Assembly (NCBI GenBank): GCA_965216425.1
Contig: CBDCFV010000007.1
Location: 1,240,001-1,304,000 of the forward strand
DNA length: 64,000 nt
Origin: CBDCFV01 sp965216425
GTDB taxonomy: Bacteria; Chloroflexota; Dehalococcoidia; Lucifugimonadales; UBA3495
Reading direction: 5' to 3'
Each line of letters begins with the position of its first letter. Within the stretch, counting starts at the first letter, position 1. A program made the position numbers and the translations under genes. Positions 16,001 to 24,658 of the stretch are shown here, in pieces. The notes under the pieces are model-generated. The model worked only from the letters and a program-made list of their open reading frames with translations. It did no database searches and had not been told where the DNA came from.

Positions 16001-19000
16001 GTGAAAGGAGATAATAGGATTAGCATTTCGCCTCAACCGGGGAAGGTGCTGGTTATCGGCTCCGGGCCAATCGTCATTGGCCAAGCTGCGGAGTTCGACT
16101 ATGCCGGCACTCAAGCCTGCAAAGCCCTCCGTGACGAGGGCGTCTACACTGTGCTTGTTAACTCCAACCCGGCTACCATCATGACCGATCAAACCACGGC
16201 GGACTGCGTCTACGTGGAGCCGCTCACAGTCGAGGTATTGGACCGCATCCTTGACCGTGAGCGGCCCGATGGTCTGCTGCCCACTCTTGGAGGACAGACC
16301 GGCCTGAATCTCGCGGTGGACTTGGCTGATGCCGGCGTTCTCGACAAGTACGGCGTACGCCTGCTGGGGACGCCCTTGGATACCATTCGCCGGTGTGAAG
16401 ACCGGCAACTGTTTCGTGATTTTCTGCGAAGCATCAACGAGCCCGAGCCCAGCGGCGTCATCGCGTCGTCCTTGGAAGAGGCAAAAGCTCTTGGACGCGA
16501 CGTTGGCCTTCCGATAGTCGTGCGGCCTGCTTATACGTTGGGCGGCAGCGGCGGCGGCTTTGCCCGCACTTGGGAAGAGTTCGACGCTATCGTGGCCAGC
16601 GGCCTGGCAACCAGCCCCATATCTCAAGTGCTGCTCGAACGGTCCTTGGTGGGCTGGAAAGAGATTGAATACGAGGTGATGCGGGACGGGGCCGACAACT
16701 GCATCACCATCTGCAACATGGAAAACCTGGATCCGATGGGCGTCCACACCGGCGACAGCATAGTCGTCGCTCCTAGCCAGACCCTGACCGATAAAGATTA
16801 CCAGATGCTCCGGAGCGCCAGCCTGAAGATTATTCGCGGGCTTGGCATTGAGGGCGGCTGCAACGTTCAGTTAGCCTTGAGGCCCCATTCCCAAGTGGCG
16901 GAGGTGATCGGTTCCGCTGCCGTCTCCGACTCCCCTTACTACGTGATAGAAGTCAACCCAAGGGTCAGCCGCAGTTCGGCTTTGGCCAGCAAGGCCACCG
17001 GATACCCTATTGCTCGGGTGGCGGCCAAAATCGCCATTGGAAAACGATTGGACGAGATCCCCAACGCGGTAACCGACAAGACCAAGGCGGCCTTCGAGCC
17101 TGCCTTGGACTACTGTGTTGTAAAGATTCCCCGCTGGCCCTTCGACAAATTCCCCGACGGCGACAGGGGCATTACGACTCAGATGAAGGCCACCGGGGAA
17201 GTGATGGTCATCGACCGGTCCTTCGAGGCGGCTTTGCAAAAGGCCATTCGTTCTCTGGAAATGGGCGGCCGTACCCTTTTATGGGAACACCCGGACTGGC
17301 GCACCGAAGCAACCGACCCTTTGGAACGCCTGCCGCTGGACCCCAATGACCTGCGCCTATGGGCGTTGATGGCCGGTATCCGCAGGGATGTGAGCGGGGC
17401 CAGGATGGTGCACCGGACGTTGATCGACCCGTGGTTTATCAGCGCCTTGGAGCGCATTGTGGCAATGGAGAGGCGTCTGCTTGCCGAGCCGTTGGACCCT
17501 GACCTGCTGCTTCGCGCCAAACGTCTTGGGTTCACCGACGAGCAGGTAGGGACCTTGGCGGACATGCTGCCGGAGCAGGTCCGCAACCTGCGGCGTCAAT
17601 GGGGACTGAAGCCGGTGTACAAAACGGTGGATACTTGCGCCGCAGAATTCGAGGCTGTCACTCCCTACTTTTACAGCACCTATGACCAGGAAAACGAAGC
17701 TCTTCCACTGCCGGGCAAGAAGGCGGTGGTCATCGGCAGCGGGCCCATAAGAATCGGCCAAGGGATAGAGTTCGACTATTGCAGCGTCCACGCAGCCCGC
17801 GCACTGTCCGAGTCGGGCGTCCGCAGTATCATGATCAACTCCAACCCCGAGACGGTTTCCACCGATTTCGACTCCAGCGACCGGCTTTACTTTGAGCCTC
17901 TGGACGAAGAGGCGGTGCGCGACATTGTGGAGAACGAGATGGTGGACGACCAGGCTCCGCCGTCGCTGGTGCAATTCGGCGGCCAGACCGCCATCAACCT
18001 TTCCCAATCTCTGGCGATGGCGGGGCTGCCCATCCTGGGGTCCAGCGCCGTCGCTATCGACACCGCGTCGGACCGGCACAAATTCGAAGAGTTTCTGTCC
18101 CGATTAGGCATTCCACAACCGCCAGGCGCCGCCGTCACCTCTGTGAGCGAGGCGCTTCAGGTGGCCCAGAACATTGGTTACCCCGCTGTGGTGCGGCCCA
18201 GCTACGTGCTTGGCGGACGGGCTATGGAAATTGTCCAGAATGCGTCGGAGCTCATACGCTATTTGACCGCCGCCGCCGCGCTGGCCCCCGATCAACCGGT
18301 GCTCATCGACCGTTACATGGAAGGAAAGGAGTGCGAGGTCGACGCTATATGCGACGGCGAGCAGGTCTTGATTCCCGGCGTCATGGAGCACATCGAGCGG
18401 GCCGGCGTCCATAGCGGTGATTCGATGGCGATCTATCCGGGGCTGAACCTGACGTCAGAAGAGGTCGACACCATCGTCGACTATACCACCAGGATAGGGC
18501 TGGCGTTGGAAGTGCGCGGGTTGATGAACATCCAGTTCGTAATTCTGGGAGGGCCTCCGTACCGCAGCCCCAACCTCCCAACGGGCGCCGCAGACGCTAC
18601 GTCGGTCTATGTTCTTGAGGTAAACCCCAGGGCCAGCCGTACCATTCCATTCATTTCCAAGGTTACCGGAGTTCCCGCAGCCGCCATCGCCACGCGGGTT
18701 ATGCTGGGGCAAACCTTGGCCGATCAAGGCTATAAAGGGGGGCTTTGGCCTCGCCAGAACCTGGTAGGAATAAAAGCTCCGGTCTTTTCCATGGGCAAGT
18801 TGGTGGGAGTTGACTGGCATTTGGGGCCGGAGATGCTTTCTACCGGAGAGGTGATGGGCATTGACCTGGACTTCCCCAACGCTTTGTCGAAAGCGCTCTT
18901 GGCTGCCAACATGAATCTGCGCCGGAAAACGGGTGTCCTGCTCAGCATCGCCGACCAGGACAAGGCCGAAGCGGTGGTGCTGGTTCGGGCATTGGGAGAA

Positions 19001-19333
19001 TCGGGATGCCCGCTCTATGCCACCGAAGGCACCGCCGCTATGATTGCCGCCATGGGCATTCCCGTGACGATGGCCACCAAGAAAATCGGTGAAGGTCACC
19101 CGAACGTGGTGGATGTGGTCAACGACGGCAGCGTGGGAGCGGTGATAAACACTTTGTCGGGAGACACGTCAGTCCTGCAGGACGGGTTCTTCATACGCCG
19201 GGCCGCAGTCGAACGGCAAATTCCCTGCTTTACTTCCTTGGACACGGCACGGGCGGCGGTGGAGAGCCTGCTGGGCGAACGCGGCAACTACAACGTCAGG
19301 CGCACCGAAGAGTACCGAACGGGTGGTTTTTAG
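16001..19333 (+). CDS. carB: Carbamoyl-phosphate synthase large subunit
   Basis: 1110 residues, slightly longer than the usual 1070. Two homologous ATP-grasp halves are seen: the first opens VLVIGSGPIVIGQAAEFDYAG, the second AVVIGSGPIRIGQGIEFDYCS near residue 575. The C-terminal MGS-like allosteric domain spans roughly 950-1090. The start is uncertain: GTG 16001 is the only canonical start near the family N-terminus, yet a good AAAGGAG site lies just after it and points at a non-standard ATT codon near 16019. It is the last gene of the pyr operon. Confidence 0.94.
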   Translation: MKGDNRISISPQPGKVLVIGSGPIVIGQAAEFDYAGTQACKALRDEGVYTVLVNSNPATIMTDQTTADCVYVEPLTVEVLDRILDRERPDGLLPTLGGQTGLNLAVDLADAGVLDKYGVRLLGTPLDTIRRCEDRQLFRDFLRSINEPEPSGVIASSLEEAKALGRDVGLPIVVRPAYTLGGSGGGFARTWEEFDAIVASGLATSPISQVLLERSLVGWKEIEYEVMRDGADNCITICNMENLDPMGVHTGDSIVVAPSQTLTDKDYQMLRSASLKIIRGLGIEGGCNVQLALRPHSQVAEVIGSAAVSDSPYYVIEVNPRVSRSSALASKATGYPIARVAAKIAIGKRLDEIPNAVTDKTKAAFEPALDYCVVKIPRWPFDKFPDGDRGITTQMKATGEVMVIDRSFEAALQKAIRSLEMGGRTLLWEHPDWRTEATDPLERLPLDPNDLRLWALMAGIRRDVSGARMVHRTLIDPWFISALERIVAMERRLLAEPLDPDLLLRAKRLGFTDEQVGTLADMLPEQVRNLRRQWGLKPVYKTVDTCAAEFEAVTPYFYSTYDQENEALPLPGKKAVVIGSGPIRIGQGIEFDYCSVHAARALSESGVRSIMINSNPETVSTDFDSSDRLYFEPLDEEAVRDIVENEMVDDQAPPSLVQFGGQTAINLSQSLAMAGLPILGSSAVAIDTASDRHKFEEFLSRLGIPQPPGAAVTSVSEALQVAQNIGYPAVVRPSYVLGGRAMEIVQNASELIRYLTAAAALAPDQPVLIDRYMEGKECEVDAICDGEQVLIPGVMEHIERAGVHSGDSMAIYPGLNLTSEEVDTIVDYTTRIGLALEVRGLMNIQFVILGGPPYRSPNLPTGAADATSVYVLEVNPRASRTIPFISKVTGVPAAAIATRVMLGQTLADQGYKGGLWPRQNLVGIKAPVFSMGKLVGVDWHLGPEMLSTGEVMGIDLDFPNALSKALLAANMNLRRKTGVLLSIADQDKAEAVVLVRALGESGCPLYATEGTAAMIAAMGIPVTMATKKIGEGHPNVVDVVNDGSVGAVINTLSGDTSVLQDGFFIRRAAVERQIPCFTSLDTARAAVESLLGERGNYNVRRTEEYRTGGF

Positions 19334-19380
19334 ACGATTGCGAAGATTCCTCTAAACGGCGACCCAGGGGAACCCGTCCC

Positions 19381-20334
19381 TTACCAGTCCATCTCCATTC
19401 CCAAGCCCATGGCCTTGGCCTTTTCGTACGCCAGTTTGGCTGCGGCAACATCCGCAATCCCTGTGCCCATAAGCTTTGCGTAGACAATCTGGTCGTGATT
19501 GTCCCTGCCGGAGACCAATCCTGCCACCGCGTGGCGCAACTCAACAAGGTTGCTCCATTGCAATAGGCCCCGGTCAACGGCGCTGGCCATGTCTCCCGCC
19601 TCTTCTCGCGCCTGCTCGGCGGAGTCCACGAAAATCTTGTCAGCCCGGCTGATGGTCGCGTCGTCCACCTCGCACACCCTCCACGTGGTGGGACCGGCGC
19701 CGATCAATGTCGACCCGGCGGCCAGCCATTCTCCCTCGACTACCGGCTCGGTGGCGGCAGCTATGCACACGACGACATCGCTGTCCCGCACGGCGTCGGC
19801 GTTGCTGGAAACCGCCTCAACCTCTACGCCTAACGTGTCGCTCATAGACCGGGCGAAGGCCTCTCTCCGGTCCTGCGTACGGCTATAGGCTTTTATCCGC
19901 TTGATATTTCTTACCTTGGTCACCGCCTCCAACTGGGTGGGCGCTTGGTACCCGGTGCCGATTATCCCCAAGGTGCCGCTGTCGGAGTTGGAGAGGTGTT
20001 TCACCGCTACGCCGGTAGTGGCGCCGGTGCGCAACTGACCCAGACGGTTGGCTTGGGTATAACAGAGCAACTGGCCCGTGTCGGCGTCGTAAAGGCTTAC
20101 CTGAAAAGAGTAAGTGCCTCTGACAACTGTGTAGGTCTTGACGCCCATCACACCTTCGTGAAACATTCCGCCGCCCATCACAGACAACATACCGCCGCTG
20201 GCGATTATCTTGCGCCGGGCCAGGTTCATAGCCTCCCCTTGCCCGAAATGGTTTTGCATCGATTCAATGGCTTCCAGCATGTCGTCCATCTGGACAGCCC
20301 GTGAGACGTCTTCATCCCGCAAGAACAACGCCAT
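19381..20334 (-). CDS. Ornithine cyclodeaminase/mu-crystallin family protein
   Basis: 317 residues. N-terminal substrate domain has GVKTYTV and an NRLGQLRTGATTGVAVKHL stretch that fits the family's substrate-binding Arg/Lys region. NAD(P)-binding motif GIIGTGYQA is near residue 144. Members act on ornithine, alanine, imines or other amino acids, so the substrate is not assigned. A strong AGGAGG site precedes the ATG. It converges with carB, with only 47 bp between the stop codons. Confidence 0.88.
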   Translation of the reverse strand: MALFLRDEDVSRAVQMDDMLEAIESMQNHFGQGEAMNLARRKIIASGGMLSVMGGGMFHEGVMGVKTYTVVRGTYSFQVSLYDADTGQLLCYTQANRLGQLRTGATTGVAVKHLSNSDSGTLGIIGTGYQAPTQLEAVTKVRNIKRIKAYSRTQDRREAFARSMSDTLGVEVEAVSSNADAVRDSDVVVCIAAATEPVVEGEWLAAGSTLIGAGPTTWRVCEVDDATISRADKIFVDSAEQAREEAGDMASAVDRGLLQWSNLVELRHAVAGLVSGRDNHDQIVYAKLMGTGIADVAAAKLAYEKAKAMGLGMEMDW

Positions 20335-20393
20335 GGTTTCCTCCTAAGATTGGGAGAGAGTAGCTGTGATTACAGTCGCTGAAGTAGGCCCTA

Positions 20394-20449
20394 GTTTATC
20401 GTTGCCTGCCGTGGTGGAAACGGTACTGTTTATCGTTGCCTGCCGTGGT
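20394..20449. repeat. 22-bp direct repeat pair
   Basis: The 22-base sequence beginning GTTTATCGTTGCCTGCCGTG occurs at 20394-20415 and again at 20428-20449, separated by 12 bp. It lies in the 182-bp gap between the cyclodeaminase gene and bioY, both on the minus strand. It could be an operator pair upstream of the cyclodeaminase gene, or a simple duplication; neither can be decided here. Confidence 0.6.
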
Positions 20450-20516
20450 TGACAAATAGCGTTAACCGCGCTCCAAAGATCAGGCGAACGTCGACACCGG
20501 GGACGTTGAAGGCGGG

Positions 20517-21116
20517 CTAACGATTTGATGGCGGTTGAAAGCGGTTGACGACCGCCCAAGCGGTAGGAAGGGCCAGCGATGCGATGTACAGCTTTACCAA
20601 GTCGCCGAGGATGAAGGGATAAAGCCCGAACTCCAACGCTTTGCCCTCGGGTACGAAGTAGGACAACTGGATAAGCCCGGGCACGTACAGGATGATGTTT
20701 CCAGCCAGCATGGCGAGGATAATCCATACGCTGCGGTCCCAACCTCGTTCGCTCAGGAATCCGACGACGAATGCAGCCGGTATGAAGCCGATGATGTAGC
20801 CGCCGGAGGCCAATGTCCATACTAGACCCGATGCGCCGCCGGCATAGAACGGCAGGAAGCTCCCCTCGACCAAGTACAGAAGCAGGGCGGCTCCGCCGCG
20901 CCAACTGCCCAGCGCCGCCCCGGTAAGCAACACTGCCAGTGTCTGTCCGGTGATTGGCACCGGGGTGAACGGCAGGTGAATCACCAACTGGGCCATCAGG
21001 GCTACAAACAGGCTGGCCCCGACGATCAGGGCGATGTCTCTGGCTGCCCTGAGGACGCGGTCGTCAACCGGGATTACACTGTCGATTAAAACGGCAGTAT
21101 TAGTTTTAGACAACAA
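20517..21116 (-). CDS. bioY: BioY family biotin transporter (ECF S component)
   Basis: About 199 residues with six hydrophobic segments. The family core FTPVPITGQTLAVLLTGAALG and the EGSFLPFYAGGASGL stretch identify BioY, the substrate-binding membrane protein for biotin uptake. No energy-coupling ATPase or transmembrane partner is nearby, so it must share a module encoded elsewhere or work alone. The reading frame extends upstream, but AGGAAAG precedes a TTG at 21116 (with another at 21113), giving a protein of the usual BioY length. It is downstream of a ferredoxin gene. Confidence 0.88.
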   Translation of the reverse strand: MLSKTNTAVLIDSVIPVDDRVLRAARDIALIVGASLFVALMAQLVIHLPFTPVPITGQTLAVLLTGAALGSWRGGAALLLYLVEGSFLPFYAGGASGLVWTLASGGYIIGFIPAAFVVGFLSERGWDRSVWIILAMLAGNIILYVPGLIQLSYFVPEGKALEFGLYPFILGDLVKLYIASLALPTAWAVVNRFQPPSNR

Positions 21117-21172
21117 TATCTGCTTTCCTGAAGGTGTAGAAACGTGAGGCGGCGGGTGGAAAACGGCCCGCC

Positions 21173-21412
21173 CTATTTGAAGAAGTCTCGGTTCTTGCGG
21201 ATGTACTCCCGCCACTTGGCCGGGACCGCGAACTCGTCAAATATGGCCTGCACCGGGCACACAGACTCGCAATACGAGCAATCGATGCAGATTTCAGGGT
21301 CAATGTGGTACATATCGGCATCGTCAGTTGTGGCAATGCAGTCGACAGGGCACACGTCCAAGCAGGACGCATCTTTCACGCCAACACATGGCTCGGTGAT
21401 AACGTAAGGCAT
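21173..21412 (-). CDS. 7Fe-type ferredoxin (FdxA-like)
   Basis: 79 residues. Cysteines at 9, 17, 21, 25, 42, 45, 48 and 52 reproduce the pattern of seven-iron ferredoxins: Cys9, 17 and 52 should hold a 3Fe-4S cluster and Cys21, 42, 45 and 48 a 4Fe-4S cluster (assignment from family knowledge). The opening MPYVITEPCVGVKDASC is nearly the family consensus. It is a small electron carrier. It is divergent from the LysR gene and upstream of bioY. Confidence 0.92.
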   Translation of the reverse strand: MPYVITEPCVGVKDASCLDVCPVDCIATTDDADMYHIDPEICIDCSYCESVCPVQAIFDEFAVPAKWREYIRKNRDFFK

Positions 21413-21586
21413 AATACCAGCACCACTAGGAGTGTAATGGCTTCGGTTACGCCAAATGGCTGCCAGAATTCGGCGGGCCCGCCAACAATACTCAACCTAT
21501 TCTTGAGTCGCCACTGTATTTTGTCAAGCAATAATATATAATACATTCTATTAAACGCCGTAAGTCTGCTTGGGGGAGCATGATGT
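21413..21586. promoter_or_regulatory. Divergent promoter region, ferredoxin and LysR genes
   Basis: 174 bp between divergent genes. The part at 21515-21555 is very AT-rich and contains TTGTCA followed by TATAAT-like and TACATT-like boxes. LysR-type regulators usually control the divergent neighbour from such a region, so a binding site here is likely, but no clear T-N11-A dyad could be fixed by eye. Confidence 0.45.
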
Positions 21587-22528
21587 ATGGAGTTGAGAGA
21601 GCTTGTTAGCTTTTACCACGTGGCGCGCCTTCGCAGCGTGTCCAAAGCTGCGCGTACGCTGGAATTGGGTCAACCCACCGTCACTACCCACCTGAGGAAG
21701 TTGGAGAGTGAGTTTGGCATCACGCTTTTCGACCGGATAAAAAGACCGATCCATCTGACCTCGGAAGGGATCACACTGCTGGAACTGGTAACGCCGGTCG
21801 TCAACGCGGTGGACACTCTGAAGACACAGATGGACTACTCGGAACGATTGGGGTCCTTCGTCGTGGGAGCCTACCAGGACCTGGTGATGCACCACCTGCC
21901 CAAGGGCATCCAGAAATTCCGTTCGGAATATCCTGATGTACGGATGAGGCTACTGGCAAGGGCTTACGCTCCGTTGATTCAATTGGTAAAGTCCGGCGAG
22001 TTGGACTTGGCCTTTTGTTCGCCCCCGCCGGCAGAGGAGCCTTCCTTGGAATTCCAGCACCTCTTCGAGTACAACGTGGTGCTGTTGACGCCCCCGGGCC
22101 ACCCTCTTCTGGAGAAGCAGCCCATCGCGTTGGAAGACATTGTGGAATGGCCCATGATCCTCGCGGGCCCGGGAAGCCTCACAAGGCAACGGGTTGAACA
22201 GTCGTTGCGTAGTAAAGGCCTCACTTATGACGTAGTCTTGGCGATGGACGACACAGAGTCCATAAAGCGTTACGTGGAAATCGGCATGGGACTGGCAATC
22301 ACCAGCGACTTTACCCTCCACGCCGAAGACCATGACAAGCTTGGCGTGGTCCTCTTGGATCACATTTTCGACAGCTCCGTCATAGGCGTGTGTACGCTAA
22401 AGGGCAAATTCCTGGGCAGGGCGGTGCGGAACTTTATCGATACCGTGTCCGACCAGATGCGAGGGTTTCACGCCGAGTTGCTGGATTGGGGCAACTCCAC
22501 GGCGGAGCAGGGCCAGTCAGTCTCTTAA
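21587..22528 (+). CDS. LysR family transcriptional regulator
   Basis: 313 residues. The winged helix-turn-helix covers residues 1-60 (FYHVARLRSVSKAARTLELG, then QPTVTTHLRKLE). The rest is the periplasmic-binding-like effector domain of CysB/CysL type (LTPPGHPLLEKQPIALEDI). It probably regulates the divergent ferredoxin gene or itself; the effector is unknown. A GGGGGAG site lies upstream of ATG 21587. Confidence 0.9.
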   Translation: MELRELVSFYHVARLRSVSKAARTLELGQPTVTTHLRKLESEFGITLFDRIKRPIHLTSEGITLLELVTPVVNAVDTLKTQMDYSERLGSFVVGAYQDLVMHHLPKGIQKFRSEYPDVRMRLLARAYAPLIQLVKSGELDLAFCSPPPAEEPSLEFQHLFEYNVVLLTPPGHPLLEKQPIALEDIVEWPMILAGPGSLTRQRVEQSLRSKGLTYDVVLAMDDTESIKRYVEIGMGLAITSDFTLHAEDHDKLGVVLLDHIFDSSVIGVCTLKGKFLGRAVRNFIDTVSDQMRGFHAELLDWGNSTAEQGQSVS

Positions 22529-22599
22529 CCGCGTCCAACTTTCCACACGACGCCGGTTTGCGCGGAGCCGTCCCTTTTCGCGTCGCCGCTCGTGACCGG

Positions 22600-22800
22600 T
22601 TAAAGGGTCTTGGAAGTCCTGAGGATGACCTCTTTGACTCGCCGCTCCAAGTGAGAACGGGCAAGCATTACGTGGCGTTGGCACTTCTGGCAAGTCAACC
22701 CGATATCCGCCCCCAAACGGGTGACCAGCCAGAGGTAGTTGCCGCAGGGGTGGGGCTTCTTCATCCTCACCACGTCCCCTACCTTCAGGTCTAAAGCCAT
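22600..22800 (-). CDS. DUF951 family small protein
   Basis: 66 residues. VGDVVRMKKPHPCG at the N-terminus and GLTCQKCQRHVMLARSHLERR are the DUF951 signature, known mainly from Firmicutes and Chloroflexota. Cys19, Cys37 and Cys40 may bind a metal. The molecular function is unknown; in Firmicutes it is often encoded near translation or replication genes. The start overlaps the end of pyrF by 10 bp, so the two are co-translated. Confidence 0.85.
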   Translation of the reverse strand: MALDLKVGDVVRMKKPHPCGNYLWLVTRLGADIGLTCQKCQRHVMLARSHLERRVKEVILRTSKTL

Positions 22801-23657
22801 CCCTTGCCCGCATCCGTCAAAATCCGGTTGATTTGGTCCCGCAGCCTGGCCGCCGCTTGCCGGGCAGCCGCGGCGAAGTCCTGGCTCCCGCCTGGTTCCG
22901 GCCGGGCATATATGATCCCCCGCGACGAGTTAATCAAGGCGCGTCTGCCGTTACGGTCCATTCCAGCCAGCACCGCATCTGCCAAGTCTCCCCCTTGCGC
23001 ACCTACCCCTGGGATAAGCAAAGGCATGTGTGGGCACAGGCTCCGCACGTCCGCAAGTTGGTCTGGGTTGGTAGCGCCCATTACCAGCCCGATGTTGCCA
23101 TTACGGTTCCAACCGTCCGCGGAACGCGCCAAGTGCTGGTACAAGGGAATCGGCCCATCGAGCGTGTTCACGGTCAGGTCCTGAAGATCTGCGGAACCCG
23201 GATTGGACCCCCGGCACCAGATGAACACTCCGCGCGCGGGGTCTTCCAGAAACGGCTCCAAGCCGTCGTACCCTCCCCAAGCGTTTACCGTAACAGCGTC
23301 AAAGCCCCATACTTGGAACATCGCCTTGGCGTAGGCTGGAGCGGTAGATCCGATGTCCCCCCGCTTGGCATCGCCAAGTATGACTGTGTTGGGCGCGGCC
23401 TTGCGGATGTGGTCAATGGTCCCCTCAAGGGCCCGCAGCCCGTCCATGCCCAAGGCCTCGTAGAAGGCTATGTTCGGTTTATAGGCGCAAACCAGGTCAG
23501 CGGTTGCGTCTATGATAGCCCGGTTAAAGTCGAGCGGGTCTTTCACAGGCATGAGTTCAGGGTCAACGTCCAACCCAACGCAAAGCAATGAACGGTTGGA
23601 CGAACACGAGCGGTCGAAACGGCTCACAAAGTCAGGAATATTGTTGGCGTTGGCCAT
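22791..23657 (-). CDS. pyrF: Orotidine 5'-phosphate decarboxylase, type 2
   Basis: 288 residues. GLDVDPELMP near residue 29 and the catalytic Lys stretch DAKRGDIGSTAPAYAKA (about 95) identify the long type 2 PyrF. It decarboxylates OMP to UMP, the last step of de novo synthesis, and so makes the ligand sensed by PyrR at 11 kb. ATG 23657 has GGGAA upstream and is preferred to the ATG 15 bases earlier. It is separated from the main pyr operon and paired with a DUF951 gene. Confidence 0.93.
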   Translation of the reverse strand: MANANNIPDFVSRFDRSCSSNRSLLCVGLDVDPELMPVKDPLDFNRAIIDATADLVCAYKPNIAFYEALGMDGLRALEGTIDHIRKAAPNTVILGDAKRGDIGSTAPAYAKAMFQVWGFDAVTVNAWGGYDGLEPFLEDPARGVFIWCRGSNPGSADLQDLTVNTLDGPIPLYQHLARSADGWNRNGNIGLVMGATNPDQLADVRSLCPHMPLLIPGVGAQGGDLADAVLAGMDRNGRRALINSSRGIIYARPEPGGSQDFAAAARQAAARLRDQINRILTDAGKGWL

Positions 23658-23782
23658 AATTCCCGTTGTCATTTGATTTGCAGAGGCAACGCCCGACCAG
23701 GACCGGGCAAGTCATTGTTGATGCGCTTGGCATGGCTTGTTACCATGTTAACCGCTCCGCCATCCGTAGGCCAGTCCTCCGG

Positions 23783-23933
23783 GACAGCGTTGCAATTTAA
23801 GTGGTTTAATTCCCAGACCCAATGTTCATTCCGAGGTCCAACCGTCATTCCCGTGCCCAATCGTCATTCCCGCGAAGGCGGGAATCCACCGTACCGTCAC
23901 CTCTGGACAGACCACCTGAAACGGAACGCTACC
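23783..23933. mobile_element. MITE, family 2 copy 1 (151 bp, 9-bp target duplication)
   Basis: The left end reads GACAGCGTTGCAATTTAAG; the right end, reverse-complemented, reads GGTAGCGTTCCGTTTCAGG. These are imperfect terminal inverted repeats. Flanks are GTCCTCCGG (23774-23782) and GTCCTCAGG (23934-23942), a 9-bp target duplication with one mismatch. It contains one full palindrome with CGTCATTCCCGCG (23862-23888) and no ORF. Copy 2 at 25346 is in the same orientation. It sits just upstream of sfsA, so it may supply or block regulatory sequence for that gene. Confidence 0.78.
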
Positions 23934-23956
23934 GTCCTCAGGCAGCAAGGCGGGCG

Positions 23957-24658
23957 TTGAGTTTGTTGATGCAGCTTGGCACCGATCTCGTGGAAGGCCG
24001 GTTCGTCGCCCGGTTGAACCGCTTCGCCGCCTTGGTGGACGTGAACGGACGTGAAGAGCTGGTCCACGTGGCTAACTCCGGCCGTATGCGGGAACTGTTC
24101 GTTCCCGGTTTTCGCGTGCTATTGAAACCCCGGACCGGGGAACACCGGAAGACCCGGTTCGACTTGGCGTTGGTGGACTTGGGTTTTACCCTGTCGTCCG
24201 CCGATGCCCGGCTGCCCAATGGTTTGGTGGCCGAGGCCCTTGAGTTGGGAGGCTTAGGCCAGTTCGCCGAATACTCCAAGGTCAATCGTGAAGTGCCGTT
24301 CGGCGAAAGCCGCTTGGACTTGATGTTGGATGGGTCGAACGGGCGGTGTTACATTGAAACCAAGTCGGTTACCCTGGTGGTCGATGGAGTAGGCTTGTTC
24401 CCCGATGCCCCTACCGAGCGCGGCGCCAAACATATGAGAAGTTTGGACCAAGCCGTTGCGGAAGGACACCGCGCCGCTGTGGTGTTCGTGGTGCAACGGT
24501 CGGACGCGGTGGCCTTCGCTCCCCACGAAACAGCCGATCCCAACTTTTGCTCGGCCTTGCGCCATTCCCTGTCATGCGGAGTCGAGGTCTTCGCCTACAA
24601 TTGCCGCGTTTCGGAACAGTCCATCGAACTGGATTCCCCATTGCCGGTACGCTTGTGA
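23957..24658 (+). CDS. sfsA: SfsA family DNA-binding/sugar fermentation stimulation protein
   Basis: About 233 residues, the normal SfsA length (about 230). Core stretches are DLVEGRFVARLNRF at the N-terminus, ELVHVANSGRM, VNREVPFGESRLDLML and the nuclease-like IETKSVTLV. SfsA proteins have an N-terminal OB-like part and a C-terminal PD-(D/E)XK-like fold; their role in cells is poorly known. TTG 23957 has an AAGG site 6 bases upstream, whereas ATG 23969 has none; the longer frame runs into the mobile element and is artefactual. It overlaps the glycosylase gene by 4 bp. Confidence 0.9.
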   Translation: MSLLMQLGTDLVEGRFVARLNRFAALVDVNGREELVHVANSGRMRELFVPGFRVLLKPRTGEHRKTRFDLALVDLGFTLSSADARLPNGLVAEALELGGLGQFAEYSKVNREVPFGESRLDLMLDGSNGRCYIETKSVTLVVDGVGLFPDAPTERGAKHMRSLDQAVAEGHRAAVVFVVQRSDAVAFAPHETADPNFCSALRHSLSCGVEVFAYNCRVSEQSIELDSPLPVRL

